A DNA stretch of 64,000 nt, taken from NCBI GenBank assembly GCA_033765345.1, contig JANRIC010000178.1:25623-89622 (forward strand), read 5' to 3'. The position numbers were made by a program, and so were the translations under genes. The stretch is from JANRIC01 sp033765345 (lineage in GTDB: Bacteria > Bacteroidota > Bacteroidia > Cytophagales > Microscillaceae). The notes under the pieces were generated by a model. It searched no databases and was not told the origin of the DNA. It saw only the letters and a list, made by a program, of their open reading frames with translations. The first letter of the stretch is position 1. Every line of letters starts with the position of its first letter. Positions 27,058-35,500 of this stretch are shown one piece after another.

Positions 27058-28470
27058 ATGGAAAATATCGATCCGATTTTTGTAAAAATATCTGAAAATC
27101 TGGAAACAAACGACATCCTCAATGATCTCATTGTCACCCCCGTAGATATTGAAGTGGGCGATCAACTCAATATCGGTGGGCGCACTTTTACGGTTCATAA
27201 AGTCAAGGATGAAAACGGAAAACTTGCTCTCAAAAATAGTGATTTGAAAAAAAATATCCGATCCTATGAAGAATTACTCCGTACAGGCATCGTATCTAAC
27301 TATAAAATTGATGACCTCTGCCTGGTCAATAATAAAAATGGAGATGTGCTCATTGAGGTCACCATCCCAAAAGATACTTATCGACGCAAAAATTTCAACC
27401 ATCTCCTCCACTCCAACCAAAGAAATTTTTTCGTGCGCTTGGATGGCACCATGATTAATAATATTCTTACCGATAAAAAAACTGAATTTGCCGAGCACGA
27501 AATCAAACTTACACCTTGTATGTTTGCCGCTGATTCTGCTCTGGCAATTACCCAAAATGGTCAGAAAATCTCCATTACTGAAAGAAACCGAAGTATTGAT
27601 GATCCAGTAATAGAACTCATCACCAATAACAGCTTTACGCTCTATGAAAAAGAAATCGTAGGTCGCCTCGTAGGTACTGTTAATCTCCTAGCATTGAGTA
27701 GCAAAATTGACAAAATCACCACAGCCCTCCCCCGCGGTGCTTATTACAGTTTTTTATTTCAGGGAGCATCGGATGGCTTCGTCTCACCGGAAATTGTGCT
27801 GGATTGGTTTGATATCGTAGACAGACGTGTGAAATACTTGCGTCTATTGATCAAAAAGGGCATTCATCAGTATCATCCTCATATCCCGATTGAGCAATAC
27901 TCTTTTATGGATTCTGCTTGCGACGCCCTGCGTACATACTTTGAAGAACGCCTTAAGGACAACAAAAAACCTGACATTGATGAACTGCTGGATTTAACCC
28001 TGAATACTATTCTAGAACAGGATTCTTTTGCTCGTCAGATTTATGGCGAAACAGCTATCCAACGCCCACGTAATTTCCAGGACTTGGCAAACTTTACGTA
28101 TGCTGTAGGTAATCTGACAGATATGGAAATTAAACCTGGTGTAAGCCCCCAACCCAAACAAATCATCGGTGTCTATGATGTCACCGAAACGATGATGTGG
28201 ATTGCCGCCAAAAAAATCCGTAACCGTGGTATTCTGGAGCCCCGAGGACTTTTTAACAATAATGTACCCCAAAACTCTGTCTATGACCATCTTTCTTTTA
28301 TCAGTGTAATGCCTATTGAGCACGTAATTTTTGATATTTCGCCCGAATTTGCCGAAAAACACATGGGCGGTTTTACCCGACTTTACTCCGTCCGTGAGGG
28401 TACCCTCTCCGAAGAATTCGAGCAGGATATCGAGGATATTGCGTTGGGATTGTCACCGGATGAGAATTAA
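27058..28470 (+). CDS. Conserved-looking 470-residue protein of unknown function
   Basis: I do not recognise the family. It has no signal peptide or membrane helix and is acidic. The N-terminal region contains a small beta module (DIEVGDQLNIGGRTFTVHKV) like a barwin or pilus-gyrase-type KOW/SH3 strand set, then DGTMINNILTDKKTEF. The C-terminal half is helical with DIVDRRVKYLRLLIKKGIHQ and HIPIEQYSFMDSACDALRTY. It ends in an acidic tail. It starts 100 bp after the TonB receptor on the same strand, and the repeat cluster begins four bases after its stop. Codon use and coding frame are consistent throughout, so it is a real gene. Confidence 0.75.
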   Translation: MENIDPIFVKISENLETNDILNDLIVTPVDIEVGDQLNIGGRTFTVHKVKDENGKLALKNSDLKKNIRSYEELLRTGIVSNYKIDDLCLVNNKNGDVLIEVTIPKDTYRRKNFNHLLHSNQRNFFVRLDGTMINNILTDKKTEFAEHEIKLTPCMFAADSALAITQNGQKISITERNRSIDDPVIELITNNSFTLYEKEIVGRLVGTVNLLALSSKIDKITTALPRGAYYSFLFQGASDGFVSPEIVLDWFDIVDRRVKYLRLLIKKGIHQYHPHIPIEQYSFMDSACDALRTYFEERLKDNKKPDIDELLDLTLNTILEQDSFARQIYGETAIQRPRNFQDLANFTYAVGNLTDMEIKPGVSPQPKQIIGVYDVTETMMWIAAKKIRNRGILEPRGLFNNNVPQNSVYDHLSFISVMPIEHVIFDISPEFAEKHMGGFTRLYSVREGTLSEEFEQDIEDIALGLSPDEN

Positions 28471-28474
28471 TAAC

Positions 28475-28760
28475 AACCATTGTTAGCACCCTAGCGGGCG
28501 ACTAACAAGGTTTTTCCAAAAAACACGCTGCCAACCACTAACCATTGTTAGCACCCTAGCGGGCGACTAACAAGGTTTTTCTAAAAAACACGCTGTCAGT
28601 GGCTGAATGCCCTCTGACAGTCGTTACAACAAGGTTTTCCAAAAAACACGCTGCCAACCACTAACCATTGTTAGCACCCTATCAGGCGACTAACAAGGTT
28701 TTTCCTAAAAAACACGCTGTCAGTGGCTGAATGCCCGGTCGTTTTGTCGTTACAGTCGTT
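28475..28760 (+). repeat. Structured intergenic repeat cluster
   Basis: Three units start AACCATTGTTAGCACCCTA at 28475, 28540 and 28663. Each forms a hairpin in which TTGTTAG pairs with CTAACAA across a GC-rich core. The segment AACAAGGTTTTTCC-AAAAAACACGCTG recurs four times. Units 2 and 3 continue into GTCAGTGGCTGAATGCCC, in unit 2 giving a CTGTCAG/CTGACAG hairpin. Units are 65 and 123 bp long, so the spacing is irregular and this is not a CRISPR array. The remaining stretch to 28833 holds a TATATTTG box at 28773-28780, a likely -7 element for the following gene. Confidence 0.85.
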
Positions 28761-28833
28761 GGTTATTGGAACTATATTTGACTACTTACAATTTATTTAA
28801 TTGTCCAATATTCTTGACGGACTTGCTGAAATT

Positions 28834-31065
28834 ATGAGTAGAATTGATCTGTTTTTATTTCTCATCCTAATAAGTTGCATCACAGGCTGCACCCATCAGA
28901 AAAAAATTTCCCCAAAAGTGCAAAAAGGCACAATTGACCTAAGTCTTTGGGATTTTGAGCAGGATAAGGATGTGCAGCTCAACGGTGAATGGGAATTTTA
29001 CTGGAATCAACTGATTTCTCCAGAAGACTTATCTACTCGGCCAGTCCTCCAATATAACTATACCAAAGTCCCTGCTTCTTGGACGAATCTAACCAACCCT
29101 CAAACCAGTAAAAAGTACCCCCCATTTGGCTATGCTACTTATAGAGTGCATATCCTACTCCCCAAAAAATATCCACAGCTTTCTATTTATATCCCCAAAA
29201 TCTGGACAGCCTCTCGTGTCTGGATGAATGAAAAAATGATCTACCAATCCGGAAATGTAAGCACCTCCGTAAAAGGATTTAAAAATAGGGTACTAGAGAA
29301 ATTGGTCGAGATTTACCCCCAGGGGCAGGAAATATATCTGATCGTACAGGTTTCTAATTATGATATGTTTTTGGCGGGGCTTTTACAAAGCTTTCGAGTT
29401 GGCTCTTATGCCAAAATCATGGAGAATATCTCTTTGCAGTATAGCTGGACGATGATGTGGCTGGGTATTCTTTTCGCTATGGGCATTTATCATTTCATCT
29501 TATTCCTTTTCAGAAGAAGGCGAAAATCCACTTTTTATTTTGGAATTATCTGTTTATTACTGGGGCTAAGATTAATCATTTTTGGAGAACACTATTTCTA
29601 TGAATACCTAACCGAACACATAGGCGGGCTTACTTTTAATATCCAAAGTAAAACTTACTACGGCACTACTTTTTTACTCGTGCCCATAAGCTTACTTTAC
29701 ATGAAATCACTTTATCCCGTCAGACCCTTTACGATCTCAAGTGAGACCTCTTATAAAAGACTAAAAATTTTATACAATCATTGGAATATATTCTTTATAC
29801 CGATTGCCTCAATCATTACGGGGCTTTACCTAGCTTTTGTGTTGGTTGTACCTCCACGCATTTTTTTAGCTACAATTTTATATTATCAGCCGATTTTATT
29901 GGTTTTTTTGGCATACCTGATCTTTCTGATGTTTGCAGCAATTTTCAGAAGAGAGCATGAATCCTATTATCAGATTATCGGCATGTTAGTTATGCTTGTG
30001 GCTGCTGCCAATGACGGTTTGCATCAATTGGGTTATGAGATATTTGGAGCTTTTGAAATTATGCCCCTGGCTTTTGTCATATTTTTATCAATCCAGTTTA
30101 TCGTGATTGCCAAAAGATTCTCCAGAGCTTTCAAAGAAGTAGAAGATCTATCAGCAAATCTAGAGAAAAAAGTCATTGAACGAACCGCCGAAGTAACCCG
30201 CCAGAAAGATGAAATCGAGGAACAAAACAAAAAAATTGAACTCGCTTACAAACACATTACGGACAGTGTGGTCTATGCCAGTCGAATTCAAAAAGCCATG
30301 TTGCTAAAAGAAGAAGAAATTTCCCGCCATTTCAAAGAAGCCTTTATTTATCTCAGACCCCGTGATATTGTATCTGGAGATTTTTATTGGTTTGCTGAAA
30401 TAGAAGCCCGAGCCAATGGCAAAACTCCTCCCAAATATACCCCTTGGACAGAAGGCAAGGTGAAAATCCTTATCGCCGCAGATTGTACCGGGCATGGAGT
30501 TCCAGGGGCTTTTATGACCGTGATGGGCAATGATTTCCTGAATGAAATCATTCTTGAAGGAGGAATCATTAATCCTGAGAAGGTCATCTGCGAATTAGAT
30601 CAAAAAGTTTATCAGACACTTACCCGCAAAGACCACGAAAATACCGCCCAAGACGGAATGGACTTGGCTATGATCGCTTTGCACGAATCCGACGGGCAAA
30701 TGATCTTTTCGGGTGCCAAAAACCCTATGTATTTGGTTAGAAACGGCGAAATGCGTATGATTGAAGGCTCTAAATACCCCGTAGGTGGAGGTAAGTTTTA
30801 TGCCAATAGCAACAAATCCTTTGAGCCTCATCCCATTATTCTTAAGGAAGGAGATGTAATTTATATGGCCTCGGATGGTTTTCAGGATCAGTTTGGGGGT
30901 AAAGATGGACGAAAGTATATGAAAAAACGCTTTCGAGAATTCCTTCATAAAATCAGTCCCCTGCCTATGAATGAACAAAAAACAATATTGGAAAAAGAAT
31001 TTGAAAACTGGAAAGGAAAAAAGTCCCAAACTGATGACGTATTGGTGGTAGGGATACGAATTTGA
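28834..31065 (+). CDS. 7TM lipoprotein-type sensor with SpoIIE/PP2C phosphatase domain
   Basis: 743 residues from ATG 28834 (MSRIDLFLFLILISCITGC), with a lipobox cysteine at 19. An extracellular beta-sandwich sensor follows (WDFEQDKDVQLNGEWEFYW, VPASWTNL). Then seven membrane helices of the 7TMR-DISM type (about 200-425), a coiled coil (LSANLEKKVIERTAEVTRQK) and a SpoIIE-type PP2C domain from about 490. Metal-binding Asp residues are in IVSGDFYWFAE and AADCTGHGVPGAFM, with MASDGFQDQFGG near the end. It should dephosphorylate Ser/Thr of an anti-anti-sigma or other protein in response to an external ligand. A TTG start at 28801 is possible but less apt. Confidence 0.9.
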   Translation: MSRIDLFLFLILISCITGCTHQKKISPKVQKGTIDLSLWDFEQDKDVQLNGEWEFYWNQLISPEDLSTRPVLQYNYTKVPASWTNLTNPQTSKKYPPFGYATYRVHILLPKKYPQLSIYIPKIWTASRVWMNEKMIYQSGNVSTSVKGFKNRVLEKLVEIYPQGQEIYLIVQVSNYDMFLAGLLQSFRVGSYAKIMENISLQYSWTMMWLGILFAMGIYHFILFLFRRRRKSTFYFGIICLLLGLRLIIFGEHYFYEYLTEHIGGLTFNIQSKTYYGTTFLLVPISLLYMKSLYPVRPFTISSETSYKRLKILYNHWNIFFIPIASIITGLYLAFVLVVPPRIFLATILYYQPILLVFLAYLIFLMFAAIFRREHESYYQIIGMLVMLVAAANDGLHQLGYEIFGAFEIMPLAFVIFLSIQFIVIAKRFSRAFKEVEDLSANLEKKVIERTAEVTRQKDEIEEQNKKIELAYKHITDSVVYASRIQKAMLLKEEEISRHFKEAFIYLRPRDIVSGDFYWFAEIEARANGKTPPKYTPWTEGKVKILIAADCTGHGVPGAFMTVMGNDFLNEIILEGGIINPEKVICELDQKVYQTLTRKDHENTAQDGMDLAMIALHESDGQMIFSGAKNPMYLVRNGEMRMIEGSKYPVGGGKFYANSNKSFEPHPIILKEGDVIYMASDGFQDQFGGKDGRKYMKKRFREFLHKISPLPMNEQKTILEKEFENWKGKKSQTDDVLVVGIRI

Positions 31066-31145
31066 GCCTTTCTGAAAATAATGGCATCAGGAGTGTATAT
31101 ACAGGATTTTTATAAATAATATGTTAAGAATAAATAATCACTTCC

Positions 31146-31856
31146 TCATTGAATCCCGGTAAATAGGCTTGTAGAAAATAAATTCCAACAAAGGTTGTCA
31201 TACAACAAATCAAATATAATCAGATCAATCCTTCTTTGATTGCCTTTAAGACAGCTTCGGTTTTTGGTTTTTGAATTTACTTGTAGCTTCTCGTAAATAT
31301 GGCGAATATGTGTTCTGACTGTATCGATACTGATGAATAATTCGTCGGCAATCAGTTTGTAACTATTTCCCTTGACCAGACTTTTTAAAATATCCAGTTC
31401 TCTGATTGAGAGTTTGTAATCGGCTTTTGTGATGGTTTTTTGTTGTTGAAAAAAGAGTAAAACCTTGCGGGCTACACTGGCTGTCATAGGTGATCCCCCC
31501 TTAAATATATCAAAAATTGCTTCTATAATTTCTGACGGGGCGGTATTCTTAAGCAAATAACCGCTGGCACCATTCCGGATAGCATTAAATATTTTTGCTT
31601 CATCTTCAAAAACCGTAAGCATCAAGACTTGAATAAGTGGATTTAATTCTTTTACGATTTTAACGGCTTCTATGCCGTTGCGTCCTGGTAGATCAATATC
31701 CATCAAAACAACATCTGGCTTAAGCTGTGGAATTTGCTTCTCAAGAAGATTACAATCTTTGAAAGAACCCACCAAATCCAAATCTGGAGTAGCTTGAATC
31801 AAAAAAACCATGCCCTCACGCAGGTGGTTATTATCATCATAATGAATGATTTTAAT
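31146..31856 (-). pseudogene. NarL/LuxR-type response regulator, probably damaged
   Basis: The receiver is readable: HYDDNNHLREG acidic pocket, VVLMDIDLPGRNG with the phospho-Asp, MLTVFED and LLKNTAPSEI. So is the LuxR helix-turn-helix: LSIRELDILKSLVKGNSYKL and ISIDTVRTHIRHIYEKLQV. Two faults are visible. No ATG, GTG or TTG lies in frame before the acidic pocket; the first candidate is ATT at 31856, and the first ATG (31811) would remove the pocket. At 31259-31272 GGTTTTT is duplicated, a 7-bp tandem duplication that changes the frame. Without it the protein would end VNSKTEAVLKAIKEGLI at 31220, a normal NarL ending. Only about 26 odd residues replace the last helix, so partial activity is conceivable. 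Confidence 0.7.
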
Positions 31857-31957
31857 TTTTTTAGGCTCTTCCCTAGAATTGGACTGATAGTTTTAAAAGG
31901 TAGTCTTTTGACGAAATTATGGGCTCAAAATCATTGAATTTCAGTTATCAGTCTAAA

Positions 31958-32005
31958 TTATGGTAAGAGCCTACAAATATTGGTGTCTAATAAGTATTTC
32001 TTCAT
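31958..32005 (-). pseudogene. Truncated PIN-domain (VapC-type) toxin start
   Basis: ATG at 32005 overlaps the antitoxin stop as ATGA. The frame reads MKKYLLDTNIC, the standard start of a PIN toxin including its first catalytic Asp, then RLLP and a stop at 31958. About 120 codons expected for a VapC are missing. The next gene downstream, the response regulator, lacks its start codon, so one deletion may have removed both; that is inference. Confidence 0.6.
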
Positions 32006-32226
32006 AGTTCTACTTCTCTGGGGTAATCCATTCTTGATTCATAAATTTCTTGAGCCAATTGGTCTCCAGTTTGTTCGGATTGCCATGAACCACACAGACT
32101 AAAAAATCTCGCTTCCCTTTCCCGCCTCTGCTTATCTTTCCAAAGCAAAAGAAATTCAAGGGTTTCCTGGCTCTTGATTTCTAAAATCCACTGAATCAAA
32201 TGAAGTTTTAACTCCTGGTTATTCAT
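32002..32226 (-). CDS. Type II antitoxin-like protein (VapB-type) with lost toxin
   Basis: 74 residues from ATG 32226. The N-terminal helices (LKLHLIQWILEIKSQETLEF) and the C-terminal block LCGSWQSEQTGDQLAQEIYE, ending SRMDYPREVEL, match small antitoxins that precede PIN toxins in Bacteroidota and cyanobacteria; the tail normally wraps the toxin active site. A good promoter lies just upstream, and the stop codon overlaps the start of a PIN reading frame that breaks off after 15 codons. It may survive as an orphan antitoxin able to neutralise related toxins. The upstream in-frame ATG at 32307 lies before the promoter and is not used. Confidence 0.65.
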   Translation of the reverse strand: MNNQELKLHLIQWILEIKSQETLEFLLLWKDKQRREREARFFSLCGSWQSEQTGDQLAQEIYESRMDYPREVEL

Positions 32227-32249
32227 AGTTGTTGTTTTATGGGTATATG

Positions 32250-32280
32250 CAAATATATGGACTGTACACTTGAGATACAA
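32250..32280 (-). promoter_or_regulatory. Bacteroidota-type promoter of the antitoxin gene
   Basis: On the minus strand TTG (32280-32278), exactly 20 bases, then TATATTTG (32257-32250), 23 bases before ATG 32226. It is a complete match to the TTG-N20-TAnnTTTG pattern. Confidence 0.75.
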
Positions 32281-32414
32281 GTTTATCAGTTTCATGTTCT
32301 GTAGCACATCATAGCCGGTAAGTCCAAAAACATAACTCGCTAATAATCAAAACATTGTTATCCTATCGATTTATATGGCTTAATAAGTTATTTGGTAGAT
32401 TTGGGAGGCTTAAC

Positions 32415-32486
32415 ATCTTAGAAAGGTCAACGTAAGTTTATTGACAAGCGTCCAAAATCTTAGAAAGATCAACGTAAGTTTATTGA
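32415..32486 (+). repeat. Direct repeat, two 30-bp copies
   Basis: ATCTTAGAAAGGTCAACGTA plus AGTTTATTGA occurs at 32415-32444 and again at 32457-32486 with one G/A difference, 42 bp apart. It lies between the antitoxin promoter and the terminator of the large gene. Function unknown. Confidence 0.8.
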
Positions 32487-32504
32487 TTAGACGAGTGAGT
32501 GAAA

Positions 32505-32540
32505 ACAAAAAAAGCCGGACGATTCCGCCCGGCTTTGGTT
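32505..32540 (-). terminator. Rho-independent terminator of the alpha-2-macroglobulin gene
   Basis: AAAGCCGG (32511-32518) pairs with CCGGCTTT (32529-32536). On the minus strand the stem is followed by a run of seven T and lies 28 bases after the stop at 32564. Confidence 0.88.
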
Positions 32541-32563
32541 TTTAGTACTGTGAATTAAGCAAA

Positions 32564-35500
32564 TTAAGGCTTTTTCTCTGCAATCTTCACTCGAATACCT
32601 TCCGAATGGCTGCTAAACTCCGGTGCGTACATACACTGAATGTTCGTAATGCCATTGGAGAAGTCTCCGGCGTGGCTTACCCGTAGAGGATACTCAAAAA
32701 TGTATGTCCCTTTGGGCAGATAGCCGAAGAAGAAGTGCGTGGCGGCATCTTTGGTGCTTTCGTAGTAGCCGAGTCCGTCTTGGTATTTGTAGTGCGAGAT
32801 CACATTGATCGGCTCAAAACCGCTGGCACGCATATCTTTCATGTGGACGTACTCCATATTACGGTCTACCCGCAGTTCGATTCTTACTTTTACTTTGTCA
32901 CCCACCGAAAGTGTGGTATTTTCAGTAATCGGCGTAATGACCGGGCCAGTGTCAGAGTTTTTCTCCAAAAAGAGTTTTTTATCCAGTTTTAGGGGCGTTT
33001 CGGCGGTGGTGATTTTGTCTAATTGCTCAAAATACTGCCAATAAACGGCTCCCCAGGCTACGCCTTCATCCTGCTTTTCTACGGTGATGTTGCCCATTTG
33101 CGCCTGTACGTCTTCGCTGTTCCAGGAGGTTTTGAAGTAACCCGTTCCAGCTTCGGTGGGCAAGGCATTGGCTTCGTCGTAAGGGTTGATTTTTTTGTCG
33201 CCCAGGCTGATGGTAATTTGTTTTTTGTCGGTTAGCCAGTTTTCGCCACGAAGTAGCAGCGCATAACAAGCCTCAGAAGTGGCTTTGGTGGTCTTCCAGT
33301 CTGTGGTTTGTTTTTGTTTAAGCAGCCAAGTCTTGAGATCGTCTACAGCTTTGGCATCCTGCGCTACTTCATCAAAAAGCTCAATCATCATGGCTTGCGT
33401 CTCAATCGGTGCTTCGTACCAATAGAAGCCATAGCTTTCTTTCCAGTACATGCCCATTTCTTCGGAGTGCAAGGCTCTCTCTTTCAGCGATTTGATGATG
33501 TCTTTGGGCACAAGCTGATCGCTCATACGGTGCAGACTGAGTGCGATCATTCCTTGTGCATATCTATTAAAGTTCAACCAGTATTTTGCTGCCTGTCCTT
33601 TGTAATAATCTATGGCATCTTGGGTTCTTTTCTCCGCTTTCAGGTCGATGTAGTAGCTTCGGGTATAGAGGTACTGTATCTGTAGGTGGCCGACGTGTTG
33701 ATCACTGAGTTTGATTTTGCCTTGTTTGGCCAGGCGTTGCAACTCTTCGTAGTCACGGGCAATGACTCCGTCCAGATAGCTCAAAGCTTTGCGAATCATC
33801 TCCTGTACTTTTGCATTTTCTTTTACAGAAGTCACTTTCAGGTGATCCAGATGCGCCATACCTGTGGTGATGTGCTGGGTCAGGTAGCGGTCTTCGGGCA
33901 TTCCCTCGAACCAAGTCCAGGCTCCGCTTGACACCTGTTTTTCCGCAAGTTTGTCTAGGGCACTTTTCAGGGATTTGGCCATGTAATTGATGTCAAAAAG
34001 AACCCCGATTTGGTGCTTACGCTCGGATTCGTTTTGGGCGGAGAGTACCCAGGGAGTTTCCTCGATTACCAGAGATTTAAGTTCCTGATTTTTTTCCAGG
34101 TTAGAAAGCAGGGCATCGGGTGTGATTTCTTTCCAGGAATCAAATACGGCTCTGATCTTCGGATTGGAATTGGCGATGTGTGCCGCTAGGCTATTGGCAT
34201 AAAAGCGGCTGAAAACCTGCTCGGCACATTCATACGGAAACTCCATCATATAGGGCAATGCCTGTACAGCATACCAGGCCGGATTGGCTGTGAACTCTAG
34301 CGTCACTTTGTGATGGCTCAGGGTGTTGGACTGGCTACTGGTCAGGAGCTTGTCCATTTTGAAGGTCTTGGTTTGTTTGCCACGTACGGGTAGGGGCAGG
34401 GTCTCGGTGACGAGCATGCGGTTGGTCAGCACGGGCAGGGTCATTTCCTCACCGTCAGAGAAGCTACCAGCCTTGGCGATGACCTTGTAAGTAACTGCCT
34501 GCATTCCTTCGGGAATGTGCAGTTGCCAGCTCAGGGCGATACTTTGACCGGCTTTGACCGTGAAGGTCTGTTGTGCTTGTGTATTTCCGAGTTGGGCATC
34601 GATTTTTTGGGCATTGGTGGCATCTACCAGGAAAAGTTGGGCAGAGCCTTCAAGGTCTTTGTCGGAGATATTGGTTACTTTGGAGGAAAGCGTGATTTTA
34701 TCTCCTTCGCGCAGGAATCGAGGTGCATTCGGCACGACCATCAGCTCCTTTTGTGTCACGAGCGAATTGCCGGCCATGCCGTATTTCAAATCCTTGGTAT
34801 GGGCAAAACCCATCATTTTCCAGCGAGTCAAGGCTTCGGGTATGGTGAATTTCACCAGAATATCGCCGTTTTCATCGGTTTGCAGGTGTGGGAAGAAAAA
34901 GGCCGTTTCATTAAAATTGCTGCGGGCTTTTACGCCAGTTAGGTCTGCTTCGCCATCTTTTTTGCCTTCTTTGGGAGGTGGGGGGGGGGAGATTGAGTTT
35001 GGCGAAGAAGGACTTACAGAATCATCCATCTCTTTTTTATCTAGTATTTCAGATATGTTTGTACTAAGTTCCATTTGCACTTGTTCTTCCATCATTGGCT
35101 CTTCGGCGGTAGTTCTCTCGAGTTCCATTCTTCGTTCATCACGTACTCCACCGAAAGCCACAGATTTTGCCACATAATATCCTCCATAATAAAACCCTAC
35201 GCCAAACCAATTCAATTGATCATAATTGGGGTTGTAGCCGCCTACGTAGGGATTCCAGTCTTGTTGGTAGACCTCGTGTTCATTGAAAGTAAAGTTGTTC
35301 TGGCTACTCCACTGGAGGGTAGCATAGTAGGCGTTGTAGATGTTAAAGTCCCAGGAGTTGGCACGGAACTGATCCAGGGAGGCATCATAGAGCGTAGCGA
35401 CCATCTCGGCAGCGACCTTATCGCCGTTTTTACCACGCAGGCGGAGTTTCCAGGTTTCGTTTTCGCCGGGTTGGAGCTTATCCCGGAAGCTTTCAAAGCT

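Noticed and set aside
28475..28760. CRISPR array
   Set aside because: Repeat spacing is irregular (65 and 123 bp), units contain their own hairpins, there are no unique spacers of constant size and no cas genes in the window.
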